The position numbers were made by a program, and so were the translations under genes. Under the pieces are notes generated by a model that ran no database searches, was not told the DNA's origin, and worked only from the letters and a program-made list of their open reading frames with translations. Positions 25,453 to 34,335 of a stretch of DNA of 64,000 nt are shown here, one piece after another; position 1 is the first letter of the stretch, and each line of letters starts with the position of its first letter. This DNA comes from Streptomyces coeruleorubidus (GTDB taxonomy: Bacteria > Actinomycetota > Actinomycetes > Streptomycetales > Streptomycetaceae): positions 5,127,001 to 5,191,000 of the forward strand of contig NZ_CP023694.1 in NCBI RefSeq assembly GCF_008705135.1, written 5' to 3'.

Positions 25453-27822
25453 TCACGCCGTCAGGTCCGCCTCGCGTACGCGGTCGAAGACGACGCCGTC
25501 GTCCGTCTCGGTGAGCAGGTAGGCCTCGGCCTCGCCCACGTGGAAGTACATCCCGTGCAGCTCCAGGGTGCCCTCGCCGAGGGCCCGGGCCACCGAGTCG
25601 TGGGCGCGCAGGTGCTCCAACTGCTGGACCACGTTGGTCAGGCAGAGCTGCTCGACCGCGTCCTCGGGCGCCCGCCCGGCCAGACTGCCCCACGGCAGGC
25701 TGTCGTCGGCCATGCGCTCCAGGCTCGGCAGCCCGTGCCGCAGCCACCGCTTCAGCGGGGTCTGGGCGCCACCGGGCTCGGAGCTGAGCAGCGCCTGCAT
25801 GGCGCCGCAGCCCGAGTGCCCGCACACCGTGATGGACCGCACCCGCAGTACGTCCACGGCGTACTCGATCGCGGCCGCCACCGAGTCGTCACCGCTCTCC
25901 TCGCCCGGCCGTGGGACGAGGTTGCCCACGTTGCGCACGACGAACAGGTCGCCCGGACCACTGGAGGTGATCATCGATGTGACCAGTCGTGAGTCGGCGC
26001 AGGTCAGGAAGAGCTGCGACGGCCGCTGCCCCTCCCGCGCCAGCCGGGCCAGCTCGCTGCGCACCAGGGGAGCGGTGTTGCGCTGGAACGCGTTGATGCC
26101 GCGCACGAGTTCGTGCCCACTGGCTCCGCCGGTGCCTGTCGGGTCCGGCTCGGTGCGGTCCGTCCCGCCCCGGTCGTTCCGGGAAAGGGGAGCGGACTGG
26201 GGGCGGTCGCACTGGTGGTTGCGCCAGGGCGTCCATGGCCGGCAGCGGCAGCCGGTGACGGCCTGGGGCTCGGAGATGCGGGTGCCGGGGTGCCGGCCGG
26301 TGATCTCGACGGTGCCGCCCTGCGCGGTGTGCGTCTTCTGCCAGTCCTGCAACGTCTCGTACGCCGCGTGGTCCATGAACGACCCGTCCAGCTCGACGAC
26401 GGTGTCCGCTCCGTGGGGTACGAGATGCAGGGCCCGGCTGAGCCGTGGCACCGCGAGGAACGTCAACTGTCCTCTGACGTGTACGTGATGGACTCCTTCC
26501 GTCTCTTCGTGCGTGATGCGGGTGCGGGTGAGGCGGTGCAGGGCGACGCCGACGGCCATGGCGATGCCCAGGGCCACGCCCTGGAGGACGCCGAGGGACA
26601 CCACGCCCAGGGTCGTGACGGCGTAGACCCATACCTCGCGGTGGCGCGTCACCGTGCGGATGTGGTGCAGGGACACCATCTGGATGCCGACGGCCATCAC
26701 CAGGGCGGCGAGCGAGGCGAGCGGAATGAGCTCCAGGATCGGGACCATCAGCAGCGCGGCGATCACTACGAGAACGCCGTGCAGCATCGTGGAGTTCCGG
26801 CTCACCGCGCCCGCGTGCACATTCGCCGAAGTCCGCACGGCCACCCCCGCGATGGGCAGTCCGCCGAGGGAGCCGGAGACGATGTTGGCGGCTCCCTGCC
26901 CGAGCAGTTCGCGGTCGAGGTCGGAGCGCCGGACGCCGGCGGGCAGGCCCGGGCGGCCGGCCACCAGCTTGTCCACGGCGACCGCGCCGAGCAGCGACTG
27001 CACGCTGCACACCAGCGTGGTGGTGAGCACCGCGGCGACGAGGCCGAGCACGGGACCCTCGGGAAGTCCGGCCAAGGCGTGGTTGCTCCAGGACGGCAGG
27101 TCGACCTTGGGCAGGCGGAGCCCGACGAGGGCGGCGGCCGCGCTGGCCCCGGCCACGGCGACGAGCGCGGCCGGGACCTTGCGCAGCAGGCGCCCGGCCC
27201 GGCCGGGCAGTCTCGGCCAGAGCAGCAGCAGCGCCAGGGTCAGCGCGCTCACCGACACGGCCGCGAGGCCCACGTCCGCCAACTGGGCGGGCAGGGCGCG
27301 GAGGTTGTCCGGGACGGAACTCTGAGGTGTGCCGCCGAGCACGATGTGCAGCTGGGCGACGGCGATGGTGACGCCGATGCCGGCGAGCATGCCGTGCACG
27401 ATGGCGGGGCTGACGGCGAGGGCGCCACGGGCCACGCGCAGGCAGCCAAGCCCGAGTTGGGCGAGGCCGGCGAGGACCGTGATGGCGCAGGTCGTCCGCC
27501 AGCCGTAGCGCTGGATGAGATCGGCGGTGACGACGGTGAGTCCGGCGGCCGGTCCGCTGACCTGGAGCGGGGAGCCGCCGAGCCGTCCGGCGACGAGTCC
27601 GCCCACGGCGGCGGCGACGAGGCCGGCCTGGAGCGGTGCGCCGGTGGCGAGGGCGATGCCCAGGGACAGGGGCAGGGCGATCAGGAAGACCGCGATCGAG
27701 GCCGACACGTCGGCACCCGCGATCCGGAAGCGGCGGGGGCCGCCCGGCGGCGGGCTGTGGGGTGGATGGGTGCGTTCGGTCCGGTTCGGATCGGCGGCAC
27801 GGGTGGGGACGCAGGCTGACAT
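25453..27822 (-). CDS. SulP-family anion transporter fused to beta-carbonic anhydrase
   Basis: A 789-residue fusion. Residues about 35-450 form a SulP/SLC26 transporter with 10-14 membrane segments (FRIAGADVSASIAVFLIALPLS; NIVSGSLGGLPIAG), then a short STAS-like segment (VVELDGSFMDHAAYETL). After a hydrophilic linker, a beta-carbonic anhydrase occupies about 585-789, with zinc ligands and Asp in TCADSR and VCGHSGCGAM. Start ATG 27822 follows CGGAGGAGA. The arrangement suggests bicarbonate uptake coupled to CO2/HCO3- interconversion at the inner membrane face; similar fusions are known, for example Rv3273 as I recall. Confidence 0.93.
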   Translation of the reverse strand: MSACVPTRAADPNRTERTHPPHSPPPGGPRRFRIAGADVSASIAVFLIALPLSLGIALATGAPLQAGLVAAAVGGLVAGRLGGSPLQVSGPAAGLTVVTADLIQRYGWRTTCAITVLAGLAQLGLGCLRVARGALAVSPAIVHGMLAGIGVTIAVAQLHIVLGGTPQSSVPDNLRALPAQLADVGLAAVSVSALTLALLLLWPRLPGRAGRLLRKVPAALVAVAGASAAAALVGLRLPKVDLPSWSNHALAGLPEGPVLGLVAAVLTTTLVCSVQSLLGAVAVDKLVAGRPGLPAGVRRSDLDRELLGQGAANIVSGSLGGLPIAGVAVRTSANVHAGAVSRNSTMLHGVLVVIAALLMVPILELIPLASLAALVMAVGIQMVSLHHIRTVTRHREVWVYAVTTLGVVSLGVLQGVALGIAMAVGVALHRLTRTRITHEETEGVHHVHVRGQLTFLAVPRLSRALHLVPHGADTVVELDGSFMDHAAYETLQDWQKTHTAQGGTVEITGRHPGTRISEPQAVTGCRCRPWTPWRNHQCDRPQSAPLSRNDRGGTDRTEPDPTGTGGASGHELVRGINAFQRNTAPLVRSELARLAREGQRPSQLFLTCADSRLVTSMITSSGPGDLFVVRNVGNLVPRPGEESGDDSVAAAIEYAVDVLRVRSITVCGHSGCGAMQALLSSEPGGAQTPLKRWLRHGLPSLERMADDSLPWGSLAGRAPEDAVEQLCLTNVVQQLEHLRAHDSVARALGEGTLELHGMYFHVGEAEAYLLTETDDGVVFDRVREADLTA

Positions 27823-28114
27823 GTTTTCCCGTCTCCTCCGGGGCTGCGCGGTCGCGTAACGGGCTCTCCGCTCGGGGCGGAGGCCGGTCGCGGCCGTGGT
27901 CACGGTGTAAATCGGCGGGATGATTCAACGCTCGGTAAACGGATCGTAATGCAGAGTAAAGGGGAGGCAAGGACTTTACGGGCAAATGGGCGAATAAATC
28001 ACCCCGAAGAGTGAAGTGGCTATGTGATCGGCTTGTCGTACTAATTCCTTCTCTGTCTCGTGCGAATTTGGCGGCGCTGTCCGCACCCGAGAGAAGGAAG
28101 AAGGTGGGCGGAAC

Positions 28115-29377
28115 ATGGCAGCCACCCACAGGATCGCCGCGGGCTCCGTGATCGCCGCACTCTGCGTCGCATCGCTCGCCGGTTGCGGGATCGGCACATC
28201 GCGGCAGGAGACCCCCGCCCCGCGGAAGGCGAAGCCGGCCAAGGCGCCGAAGAGCGCGGTCCGGCTGATCGGAGACGGCTCCACCGCCTACACCGGTGCG
28301 CAGCCCCACCTGCCCAGACCCGAACGGCTGCGGCCCGGCCAGAAGCCCCCGCAGTTCGTCGTCTTCTCCTGGGACGGCGCGGGCGAGGACAGCCAGAAGC
28401 TGTTCTCGCACTTCCGCAAGGTCGCCAGGGCGAACAACGCGACCATGACCTACTTCCTGAGCGGCGTGTACCTGCTGCCGGACGACAAACGCGACCGGTA
28501 CCGGCCGCCGCAGCACTCTCCGGGCCGCTCCGACATCGGTTTCAACGACCGCCGCGGCATCGCCGCCACCGTGAAGCAGCTGCGCCTGGCGTGGCTGGAG
28601 GGCAACGAGATCGGCACCCACTTCAACGGCCACTTCTGCGGCAGCGGCGGCGGGGTCGGCGAGTGGTCCGTGCAGGACTGGAAGGACGAGATCGCCCAGG
28701 CCAAGCAGTTCGTGAGGACCTGGAAGACCAACACCGGCATGAAAAACGCGTCCCCGCTGCCCTTCGACTACGACAAGGAGCTCATCGGCGCCCGCACGCC
28801 CTGCCTGGAGGGCCAGCGGAACTTCCTGAAGGCGGCCCGCGACCTGGGCTTCCGCTACGACACCAGCGGCGTCAACGACCAGGTCTGGCCGAAGAAGAGA
28901 CACGGCCTGTGGGACGTGTCCATGCAGCTCGTGCCCTTCCCGGGCCACTCCTACGAGCAGCTGACCATGGACTACAACTTCATGGTCAACCAGTCGGGCA
29001 CCACCACCCAGGGCAACCCCGCCATGCACCGCTTCTGGGGCGAACAGATGCGCGTCGGCCTGCTCAAGGGCTTCTACCGGGCCTACGACGGCAACCGCGC
29101 GCCCCTGATCATCGGCAACCACTTCGAGTCCTGGAACGGCGGCACGTACATGCGGGCCGTCGAGGAGGTCATCGAGACGGTGTGCACCAAGGAGGAGGTG
29201 CGCTGCGTCTCGTTCCGGCAGCTCGTGGACTGGCTGGACGCCCAGGACCCGACGACCCTGGAGAAGCTGCGCACGCTGAGGGTCGGCGAGGCGCCGAAGC
29301 AGGGCTGGGCGTCGTTCCTCGCGGGCCGGCCCGCCCCGGCTCCGAAGGGCGTGCCCGGGGCTCCGGCGGCGAAGTAG
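28115..29377 (+). CDS. polysaccharide-deacetylase-like lipoprotein
   Basis: A 420-residue secreted lipoprotein. The signal peptide ends in the lipobox SLAGC (cysteine near residue 27), followed by a Lys/Ala/Pro-rich linker. The domain resembles the NodB-homology/polysaccharide deacetylase fold: FVVFSWDGAGED in place of the usual TFDDG, EIGTHFNGHFC as the His-containing motif, and the C-terminal LIIGNHFESWN. The first Asp of the motif is retained and the second is altered, so activity may differ. Divergent from the SulP fusion; 292 bp between. Confidence 0.82.
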   Translation: MAATHRIAAGSVIAALCVASLAGCGIGTSRQETPAPRKAKPAKAPKSAVRLIGDGSTAYTGAQPHLPRPERLRPGQKPPQFVVFSWDGAGEDSQKLFSHFRKVARANNATMTYFLSGVYLLPDDKRDRYRPPQHSPGRSDIGFNDRRGIAATVKQLRLAWLEGNEIGTHFNGHFCGSGGGVGEWSVQDWKDEIAQAKQFVRTWKTNTGMKNASPLPFDYDKELIGARTPCLEGQRNFLKAARDLGFRYDTSGVNDQVWPKKRHGLWDVSMQLVPFPGHSYEQLTMDYNFMVNQSGTTTQGNPAMHRFWGEQMRVGLLKGFYRAYDGNRAPLIIGNHFESWNGGTYMRAVEEVIETVCTKEEVRCVSFRQLVDWLDAQDPTTLEKLRTLRVGEAPKQGWASFLAGRPAPAPKGVPGAPAAK

Positions 29378-29441
29378 CGGCCCGAGTGAAGATGGCCACT
29401 CCGCCGTGGGGCGGGCTCTCGGGGTGCGTAGGGTCGTACTC

Positions 29442-30266
29442 ATGAGTACAGCAGGCGCGACCGCCGACCCTCTCGCGGCCCTGGGGGCGCTGCCCGGGGT
29501 GGCCGATTCCGTGGAGTCCGTGCGCAAGTCCGTGGACCGGGTCTACGGGCACCGGATCATGCGGCGGCGCAGTAACGCGATCACCTCGGAGGCGGCCCTG
29601 CGCGGCGCCCGTGGCTCGGCGGCGCTGGCCGGCGCGGACTGGGCCCTGGAGGAGGTCCGTCGGCGTACGGACTTCAGCGGCGACGACGAGGCGCGCACCG
29701 TGGGTGCCGCCCTGCGGCTCACCGCGGAGGCGGGTCAGCTGCTGTCCATCTGGCGGCAGTCGCCCCTGCGGGTGCTGGCCCGGCTGCACCTGGTGGCGGC
29801 GGCCGACAAGGCCGACCAGGTGGGACGGCCGCGGCAGGAAGGCGAGCCGGTCGACGAGCCGCTCGTCGGGCTGCCGCTGCCGCGCGCGGCAGAGGCGCAC
29901 GGCCGGCTGGAGGGGCTGGCCGAGCTGATCATCGCGGGCGGCAGTGCGCCGGCGCTGGTGACGGCCGCCGTCGTGCACGGCGAACTCCTCGCGCTGCGTC
30001 CTTTCACGTCCCACAACGGCCTGGTCGCGCGCACGGCCGAACGCATCGTCCTGATCGGCAGCGGCCTGGACCCGAAGTCGGTCTGCCCGGCCGAGGTGGG
30101 CCATGCCGAGCTGGGCCGTGAGGCCTACCTGGAAGCCCTCGACGGGTACGTCTCCGGCACCCCGGAGGGCATGGCCGCCTGGATCGCCCACTGCGGCAGG
30201 GCGGTCGAGCTGGGGGCACGCGAGTCGACGGCGGTGTGCGAGGCGTTGCAGCGCGGAGCGGCGTGA
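29442..30266 (+). CDS. degenerate Fic-like protein
   Basis: A 274-residue all-helical protein. Near residue 185 it has LRPFTSHNGLVARTA, which aligns to the Fic motif HPFxxGNGRxxR but lacks the catalytic His (R), the first Gly (H) and the first Arg (L). AMP-transfer activity is therefore unlikely. The ATG at 29442 is the natural start. It lies 64 bp after the lipoprotein gene and is followed by an RNA-bearing intergenic region. It is the counterpart of SCO3559 by position, as I recall; annotated oxidoreductase in some genomes without clear basis. Confidence 0.7.
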   Translation: MSTAGATADPLAALGALPGVADSVESVRKSVDRVYGHRIMRRRSNAITSEAALRGARGSAALAGADWALEEVRRRTDFSGDDEARTVGAALRLTAEAGQLLSIWRQSPLRVLARLHLVAAADKADQVGRPRQEGEPVDEPLVGLPLPRAAEAHGRLEGLAELIIAGGSAPALVTAAVVHGELLALRPFTSHNGLVARTAERIVLIGSGLDPKSVCPAEVGHAELGREAYLEALDGYVSGTPEGMAAWIAHCGRAVELGARESTAVCEALQRGAA

Positions 30267-30292
30267 CAGCAGGACCGGATCGGCACATAAAT

Positions 30293-30320
30293 GCGGCGGT
30301 ACGAGAACTCGTACCGCCGC
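30293..30320. terminator. 13-bp inverted repeat after the Fic-like gene
   Basis: GCGGCGGTACGAG and its complement flank only two bases, so the folded form has about 11 pairs with a 6-base loop. It could end the Fic-like gene or a leftward RNA. Confidence 0.6.
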
Positions 30321-30339
30321 TGGCATGAGCATCGGGGTA

Positions 30340-30595
30340 CCAAGCGTCCTCGATATATGCCCATCAGGTCGGGAACTTTGCCCGTCCCTGGTGCGGCTGG
30401 CCCGTAATCGACGGGTCGACGTCGCGTGGGTGCCCGGTGTTCATGCTCGGTCCGTGGGCCAAATGCGTAATTAAGGTGATCCTCTCGGATGTCCTTGGTC
30501 TCGCGGGCCGTTGAGTCCTTTGTACTCCTGCACCGGAGTAAGCGGAAGTCCAGACTGCACTTCTTTACTTTTGCGTTCAAATAGGACTTCGGGTC
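30340..30595. ncRNA. candidate 6S-like RNA locus (ssrS), strand and ends not resolved
   Basis: The genes on both sides converge here, so no promoter is expected, yet the 337-bp space is long, has no coding frame and is AT-richer than its surroundings. A local hairpin AAGG-TG-ATCC-TCTC-GGAT-GT-CCTT sits at about 30474-30497, and TGGCCC/GGGCCA can pair around a long arm. From memory, the 6S-like RNA of S. coelicolor is scr3559, named for the adjacent gene SCO3559, the counterpart of the Fic-like gene here. I could not fold a complete 6S structure by eye. Confidence 0.45.
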
Positions 30596-30603
30596 GCCTC
30601 GGG

Positions 30604-31437
30604 TCAAACGACGGTCGCCCGGCGCCGGTTCGCGTACCAGACGAGGCCGGCCGTGGCCGCAGCGGCGCCTATCGCGGCGACCGCGACGAGCGCCGGACGC
30701 GGCGGGACGGAGAATGCGGGGATCCGCTGCTTGAGCCGGACCGGACGGTGGAAGTCCAGGATCTGCCAGCCGCGTGCGAGGGCCTCGCGGCGCAGCGTGC
30801 GGTCCGGGTTCACGGCGTGGGGATGGCCCACCGACTCCAGCATCGGCACGTCGGTCGCCGAGTCGCTGTAGGCGTAGCAGCGGCTGAGGTCGTAGCCCTC
30901 GGACGCGGCCAGCTCCCTGATGGCCTCGGCCTTGGTCGGACCGTACGCGTAGTACTCCACCTCGCCGGTGAAGCAGCCGTCCTCGCCCACGACCATGCGG
31001 GTCGCCACCACACGGTCCGCGCCGAGCAGCTCGCCGATCGGCTCGACCACCTCCGCGCCCGACGTGGACACGATCACCACGTCGCGGCCGGCGGTGTGGT
31101 GCTCCTCGATGAGGGAGGCGGCCTCGTCGTAGATGATCGGGTCGATCAGGTCGTGCAGCGTCTCGGCGACGATCTCCTTGACCTGCTGCACGTTCCAGCC
31201 GCGGCACAGCGCGGACAGGTAGGCGCGCATGCGCTCCATCTGGTCGTGGTCGGCGCCGCCGGCCAGGAAGACGAACTGGGCATATGCAGTTCGCAAGACG
31301 GCCCTGCGGTTGATCAGACCGCCTTGGTAGAACGACTTGCTGAACGTGAGCGTGCTCGACTTCGCAATGACCGTCTTGTCCAGGTCAAAGAAGGCCGCTG
31401 TGCGGGGCAACGAGTGGTTTTCCACGCCCTTGAGCAT
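30604..31437 (-). CDS. HAD-IB family phosphatase with C-terminal membrane anchor
   Basis: A 277-residue haloacid-dehalogenase-superfamily phosphatase. Motif I FFDLDKTVI gives D18 and D20; motif II is VIVSTSG; motif IV AYSDSATDVPML supplies the metal-binding aspartates. The C-terminus adds a hydrophobic segment (VAVAAIGAAAATAGLVWY) before a basic tail, so the protein is probably tail-anchored. It is divergent from the ssd/tad operon with a 6C RNA between. The mycobacterial counterpart in the same place is Rv3661, as I recall. The S. coelicolor counterpart is annotated as differentiation-associated. Confidence 0.88.
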   Translation of the reverse strand: MLKGVENHSLPRTAAFFDLDKTVIAKSSTLTFSKSFYQGGLINRRAVLRTAYAQFVFLAGGADHDQMERMRAYLSALCRGWNVQQVKEIVAETLHDLIDPIIYDEAASLIEEHHTAGRDVVIVSTSGAEVVEPIGELLGADRVVATRMVVGEDGCFTGEVEYYAYGPTKAEAIRELAASEGYDLSRCYAYSDSATDVPMLESVGHPHAVNPDRTLRREALARGWQILDFHRPVRLKQRIPAFSVPPRPALVAVAAIGAAAATAGLVWYANRRRATVV

Positions 31438-32011
31438 AGGGGCAGCCCATTCGGCGTAAGGTGGGGCGCGTGGGTTTGCCTGAGAGGGCTCTCGGGTACA
31501 CCATGGAAGTCACGGATCGTTCGCGACCGTGCTAACCCGGTCCGACTCCTCCCCCCCCGAGTCGGCCGTGGGGACGACCCCCGCTCTCCCCCCCGGCGGG
31601 GGTCGTCGCATGTCCGGGTGGGTTTTCTCCTTCTTCGCGCGGCCGGTTTCCCGCTCTATTGCCGCTTAGGCGGCCTGTTGGCATGCCCATGATTCGTCAC
31701 GTTCGGTAGTCATCGGGCTGCTCTGTGGAAGTCGCACTGAGGGCCTGCGGCCGTCACCGGTATGGGTGACGGCGATATTCACAACCGTCGAGGCGTCCAC
31801 AGTTATCCACCAAGATCCACACGATTTCCGGGATCGCTGCACCGTGATTCCAGCGCACCCCGCTCGGGGCGGGTTCATGGCCCGGCTCCGATTGCCGGGG
31901 GCGTTTGGCCGGTTTGTGCCGGCCGTTCAAGGGGAGGCCGCCTTGCCGGTTCTTCCCACGTTCGGGAATCGCGGGGCCGCAGGGGCCGTGCGAGCCACGC
32001 AGCGAAGGGGG
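31438..32011. promoter_or_regulatory. 574-bp divergent region: 6C RNA and ssd leader
   Basis: Left of 31541 must lie the leftward promoter of the HAD gene and the 6C promoter. The 6C RNA occupies about 31541-31612. From 31640 to 32011 no gene is convincing: a frame open from 31766 into ssd contains poor coding sequence and is better read as untranslated leader, with the ssd promoter probably inside it. Confidence 0.5.
31541..31612 (+). ncRNA. 6C small RNA
   Basis: Two consecutive hairpins with C-rich loops define the actinobacterial 6C RNA. Hairpin 1: CCGACTC (31542-31548), loop with eight consecutive C (31551-31558), GAGTCGG (31559-31565). Hairpin 2: GACGACCCCCGC (31573-31584), loop with seven C, GCGGGGGTCGTC (31596-31607). 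A T-rich tract follows near 31622, so hairpin 2 may double as terminator. The position between the HAD gene and ssd is, as I recall, the same as that of B11/6C of M. tuberculosis between Rv3660c and Rv3661. C-rich loops are thought to bind G-rich ribosome sites. Confidence 0.9.
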
Positions 32012-33124
32012 ATGGAGACCGTGGCCGGAGCCGTCACACACGATCCGCCGCCGGCCGCCGGAGGGCGGCAGGGCGGACCGCTGATCGTCACCGAGGACAG
32101 CGAACTCCTCGACGACCTGCTGCGCCTGTGCGCGGCGGCGGGCGCCACACCCGAGGTGCACCACGGGGTGCCCGACCGCAGAGGCGGCTGGGAGGGCGCG
32201 CCGCTCGTCCTCGTGGGCGACGACGCCGCACGGCGGGTACGCGGGTCCGCGCGCAGAAGGGGAGTCGTCCTCGTCGGCCGGGACCAGGACGACTCCGGGG
32301 TGTGGCGGAGGGCCGTCGAGATCGGCGCCGAGCACGTCCTGATGCTGCCCGACGGCGAGCAGTGGCTCGTCGACCGCATCGCCGACGTGGCCGAGGGCGT
32401 CGGCCGGCCCGCCCTCACCGTGGGCGTCATCGGCGGCCGCGGCGGGGCCGGAGCGTCCACGCTCGCGTGCGCGCTCGCCGTCACCTCCGCGCGTGAGGGG
32501 CTGCGCACACTCCTCGTGGACGCCGATCCGCTGGGCGGCGGACTCGACGTACTCCTCGGCGGTGAGACGGCCGACGGGCTGCGCTGGCCCGCGTTCGCCT
32601 CCTCACGCGGGCGGGTCGGCGGGAGCGCTCTGGAGGAGTCGCTGCCCGAGCTGCACTCGCTGCGGGTGCTCAGCTGGGACCGCGGCGACCGGATAGCCGT
32701 CCCACCCCAGGCGGTGCGCTCGGTGCTCGCCGCGGCCCGGCGCCGGGGCGGCACGGTCGTGGTCGACCTGCCGCGCCGCATCGACGACGGCGTCGCCGAG
32801 GTCCTCTCCCAACTCGACGTCGGCGTGCTGGTGGTGCCCGCCGAGCTGCGCGCCGTCGCGGCCGCCGGACGGGTGGCGTCCGCCGTCGGCATGGTCCTGC
32901 GCGATCTGCGGGTGGCGGTCCGCGGGCCGTACCCGCCGGGGCTCGACGACCGGGAAGTGGCCCGGCTGCTCGGACTGCCCCTGGTCGGCGAGGTGCCGGT
33001 CGAGCCGCAACTGCTGCGCCCGGACGGGGGCACGGCACCCCCGGGCGCCGCCCCGCGCGGGCCGCTCGCCCGGTTCTGCAAGGAGTTCTGGGAGCGGGCG
33101 CTCGTCGAAGCGGGTGCGGCGTGA
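32012..33124 (+). CDS. septum-site-determining/CpaE-like ATPase (Ssd), first gene of the Tad operon
   Basis: A protein of about 370 residues. The N-terminal receiver-like domain (GGPLIVTEDSELLDDLLRLC...) is followed by a MinD/ParA-type ATPase with loop VIGGRGGAGASTLAC, where the Walker A lysine positions are replaced (GGRGGAGAST), and LLVDADPLGGGLD. This is the Ssd/CpaE group that localises Tad secretion machinery. I use the ATG at 32012 preceded by GAAGGGG; GTG 32021 is an alternative. The stop overlaps the next start (GTGA). Mycobacterial counterpart Rv3660c, as I recall. Confidence 0.88.
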   Translation: METVAGAVTHDPPPAAGGRQGGPLIVTEDSELLDDLLRLCAAAGATPEVHHGVPDRRGGWEGAPLVLVGDDAARRVRGSARRRGVVLVGRDQDDSGVWRRAVEIGAEHVLMLPDGEQWLVDRIADVAEGVGRPALTVGVIGGRGGAGASTLACALAVTSAREGLRTLLVDADPLGGGLDVLLGGETADGLRWPAFASSRGRVGGSALEESLPELHSLRVLSWDRGDRIAVPPQAVRSVLAAARRRGGTVVVDLPRRIDDGVAEVLSQLDVGVLVVPAELRAVAAAGRVASAVGMVLRDLRVAVRGPYPPGLDDREVARLLGLPLVGEVPVEPQLLRPDGGTAPPGAAPRGPLARFCKEFWERALVEAGAA

Positions 33125-34335
33125 GCACCCTGGCCGGACTCGAGGGCACGGAACTGCTCGACGGGGTGCGGCGGTGGCTGGCCGAGAGCGGGGCCGAGCC
33201 GACCCCCGCGCGCGTGGCGCAAGCACTGCGGGAGCAGGGCCGGGTGCTCGGGGATGCCGAAGTTCTGGGGGCCGCCGCGCAGTTGCGGTCCGAGCTGGTC
33301 GGCAGCGGGCCGCTGGAGCCCCTGCTCGGCGACCCGTCGGTGACCGACGTGCTGGTGTCGGCCCCGGACCGGGTCTGGGTCGACCGGGGCGGCGGACTGG
33401 AGCTCACGTCGGTGCGCTTCCCGGACGCGGCCGCCGTACGACGGCTCGCCCAGCGCCTCGCCGCCGTGGCCGGGCGCCGGCTGGACGACGCCCGGCCCTG
33501 GGCCGACGCGCGGCTGCCCGACGGGACCCGGTTGCACGCGGTGTTGCCGCCGGTCGCCGTGGGCTGCGCCTGCCTGTCGCTGCGCGTCGTACGGCCGCGT
33601 GCCTTCACACTCGGCGAGCTGGTCGCGGCGGGCACGGTGCCGCCGGGCGGGGACCGTGTGCTGCGCGCGCTGCTCGACGCGCGGCTGTCCTTCCTCGTCA
33701 GCGGTGGCACGGGCAGCGGCAAGACGACGCTGCTGAGTGCGCTTCTGGGACTGGTGGGGCCGGACGAACGGATCGTCCTCGCCGAGGACTCGGCGGAACT
33801 GCGGCCGGACCATCCGCACGTCGTGCGGCTGGAGACCAGACCCGCCAACCAGGAGGGCGCGGGGCTCGTCACTCTCGAGGACCTGGTGCGCCAGGCACTG
33901 CGGATGCGGCCCGACCGGCTGGTCGTGGGCGAGGTGCGCGGACCCGAAGTGGTGCATCTGCTGGCCGCGTTGAACACCGGCCACGAGGGCGGCTGCGGAA
34001 CCGTGCACGCCAATGCCGCCGCCGACGTACCTGCCCGGCTGGAGGCCCTGGGTACGGCCGCCGGGCTCGACCGGGCCGCGTTGCACAGCCAGGTGGCGGC
34101 CGCCCTCTCCGTGGTGCTGCACCTCGTGCGGGACCGGGCCGGGGGGCGGCGGATCGCCGAGGTGCATGTGCTGGAGCGGGACCCGTCGGGGCTGGTGCGG
34201 ACGGTACCGGCGCTGCGGTGGGGAGCGGAGGCCTTCGTGCGCGAGCGCGGGTGGGTGCGGCTGCGGGGGCTGCTTCGGGGCCAGGGAAGCGAGGGCGGGC
34301 CGGACGAGGTCGCGGTGAAGGGTGCGGAGTCATGA
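33121..34335 (+). CDS. tadA: TadA/CpaF-family secretion ATPase
   Basis: A 404-residue type II/IV secretion ATPase. The N-terminal domain (LVGSGPLEPLLGDPSVTDVLVSAPDRVWVDRGG) leads to Walker A SGGTGSGKTTLLS, the Asp box ERIVLAEDSAEL, Walker B RLVVGEVRGPEVV and the His box NTGHEGGCGTVHAN. It powers pilus assembly as a cytoplasmic hexamer. GTG start overlapping ssd; ATGA overlap with tadB. Confidence 0.95.
   Translation: MSTLAGLEGTELLDGVRRWLAESGAEPTPARVAQALREQGRVLGDAEVLGAAAQLRSELVGSGPLEPLLGDPSVTDVLVSAPDRVWVDRGGGLELTSVRFPDAAAVRRLAQRLAAVAGRRLDDARPWADARLPDGTRLHAVLPPVAVGCACLSLRVVRPRAFTLGELVAAGTVPPGGDRVLRALLDARLSFLVSGGTGSGKTTLLSALLGLVGPDERIVLAEDSAELRPDHPHVVRLETRPANQEGAGLVTLEDLVRQALRMRPDRLVVGEVRGPEVVHLLAALNTGHEGGCGTVHANAAADVPARLEALGTAAGLDRAALHSQVAAALSVVLHLVRDRAGGRRIAEVHVLERDPSGLVRTVPALRWGAEAFVRERGWVRLRGLLRGQGSEGGPDEVAVKGAES

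Noticed and set aside
25889..29527. A 1212-codon minus-strand frame across the SulP and lipoprotein genes
   Set aside because: It overlaps two genes with clear domains in other frames and spans a promoter gap; a shadow frame.
31766..32011. Longer ssd protein starting at 31766
   Set aside because: The extra 82 residues lack coding character and cross a probable leader; ATG 32012 follows a GAAGGGG site.
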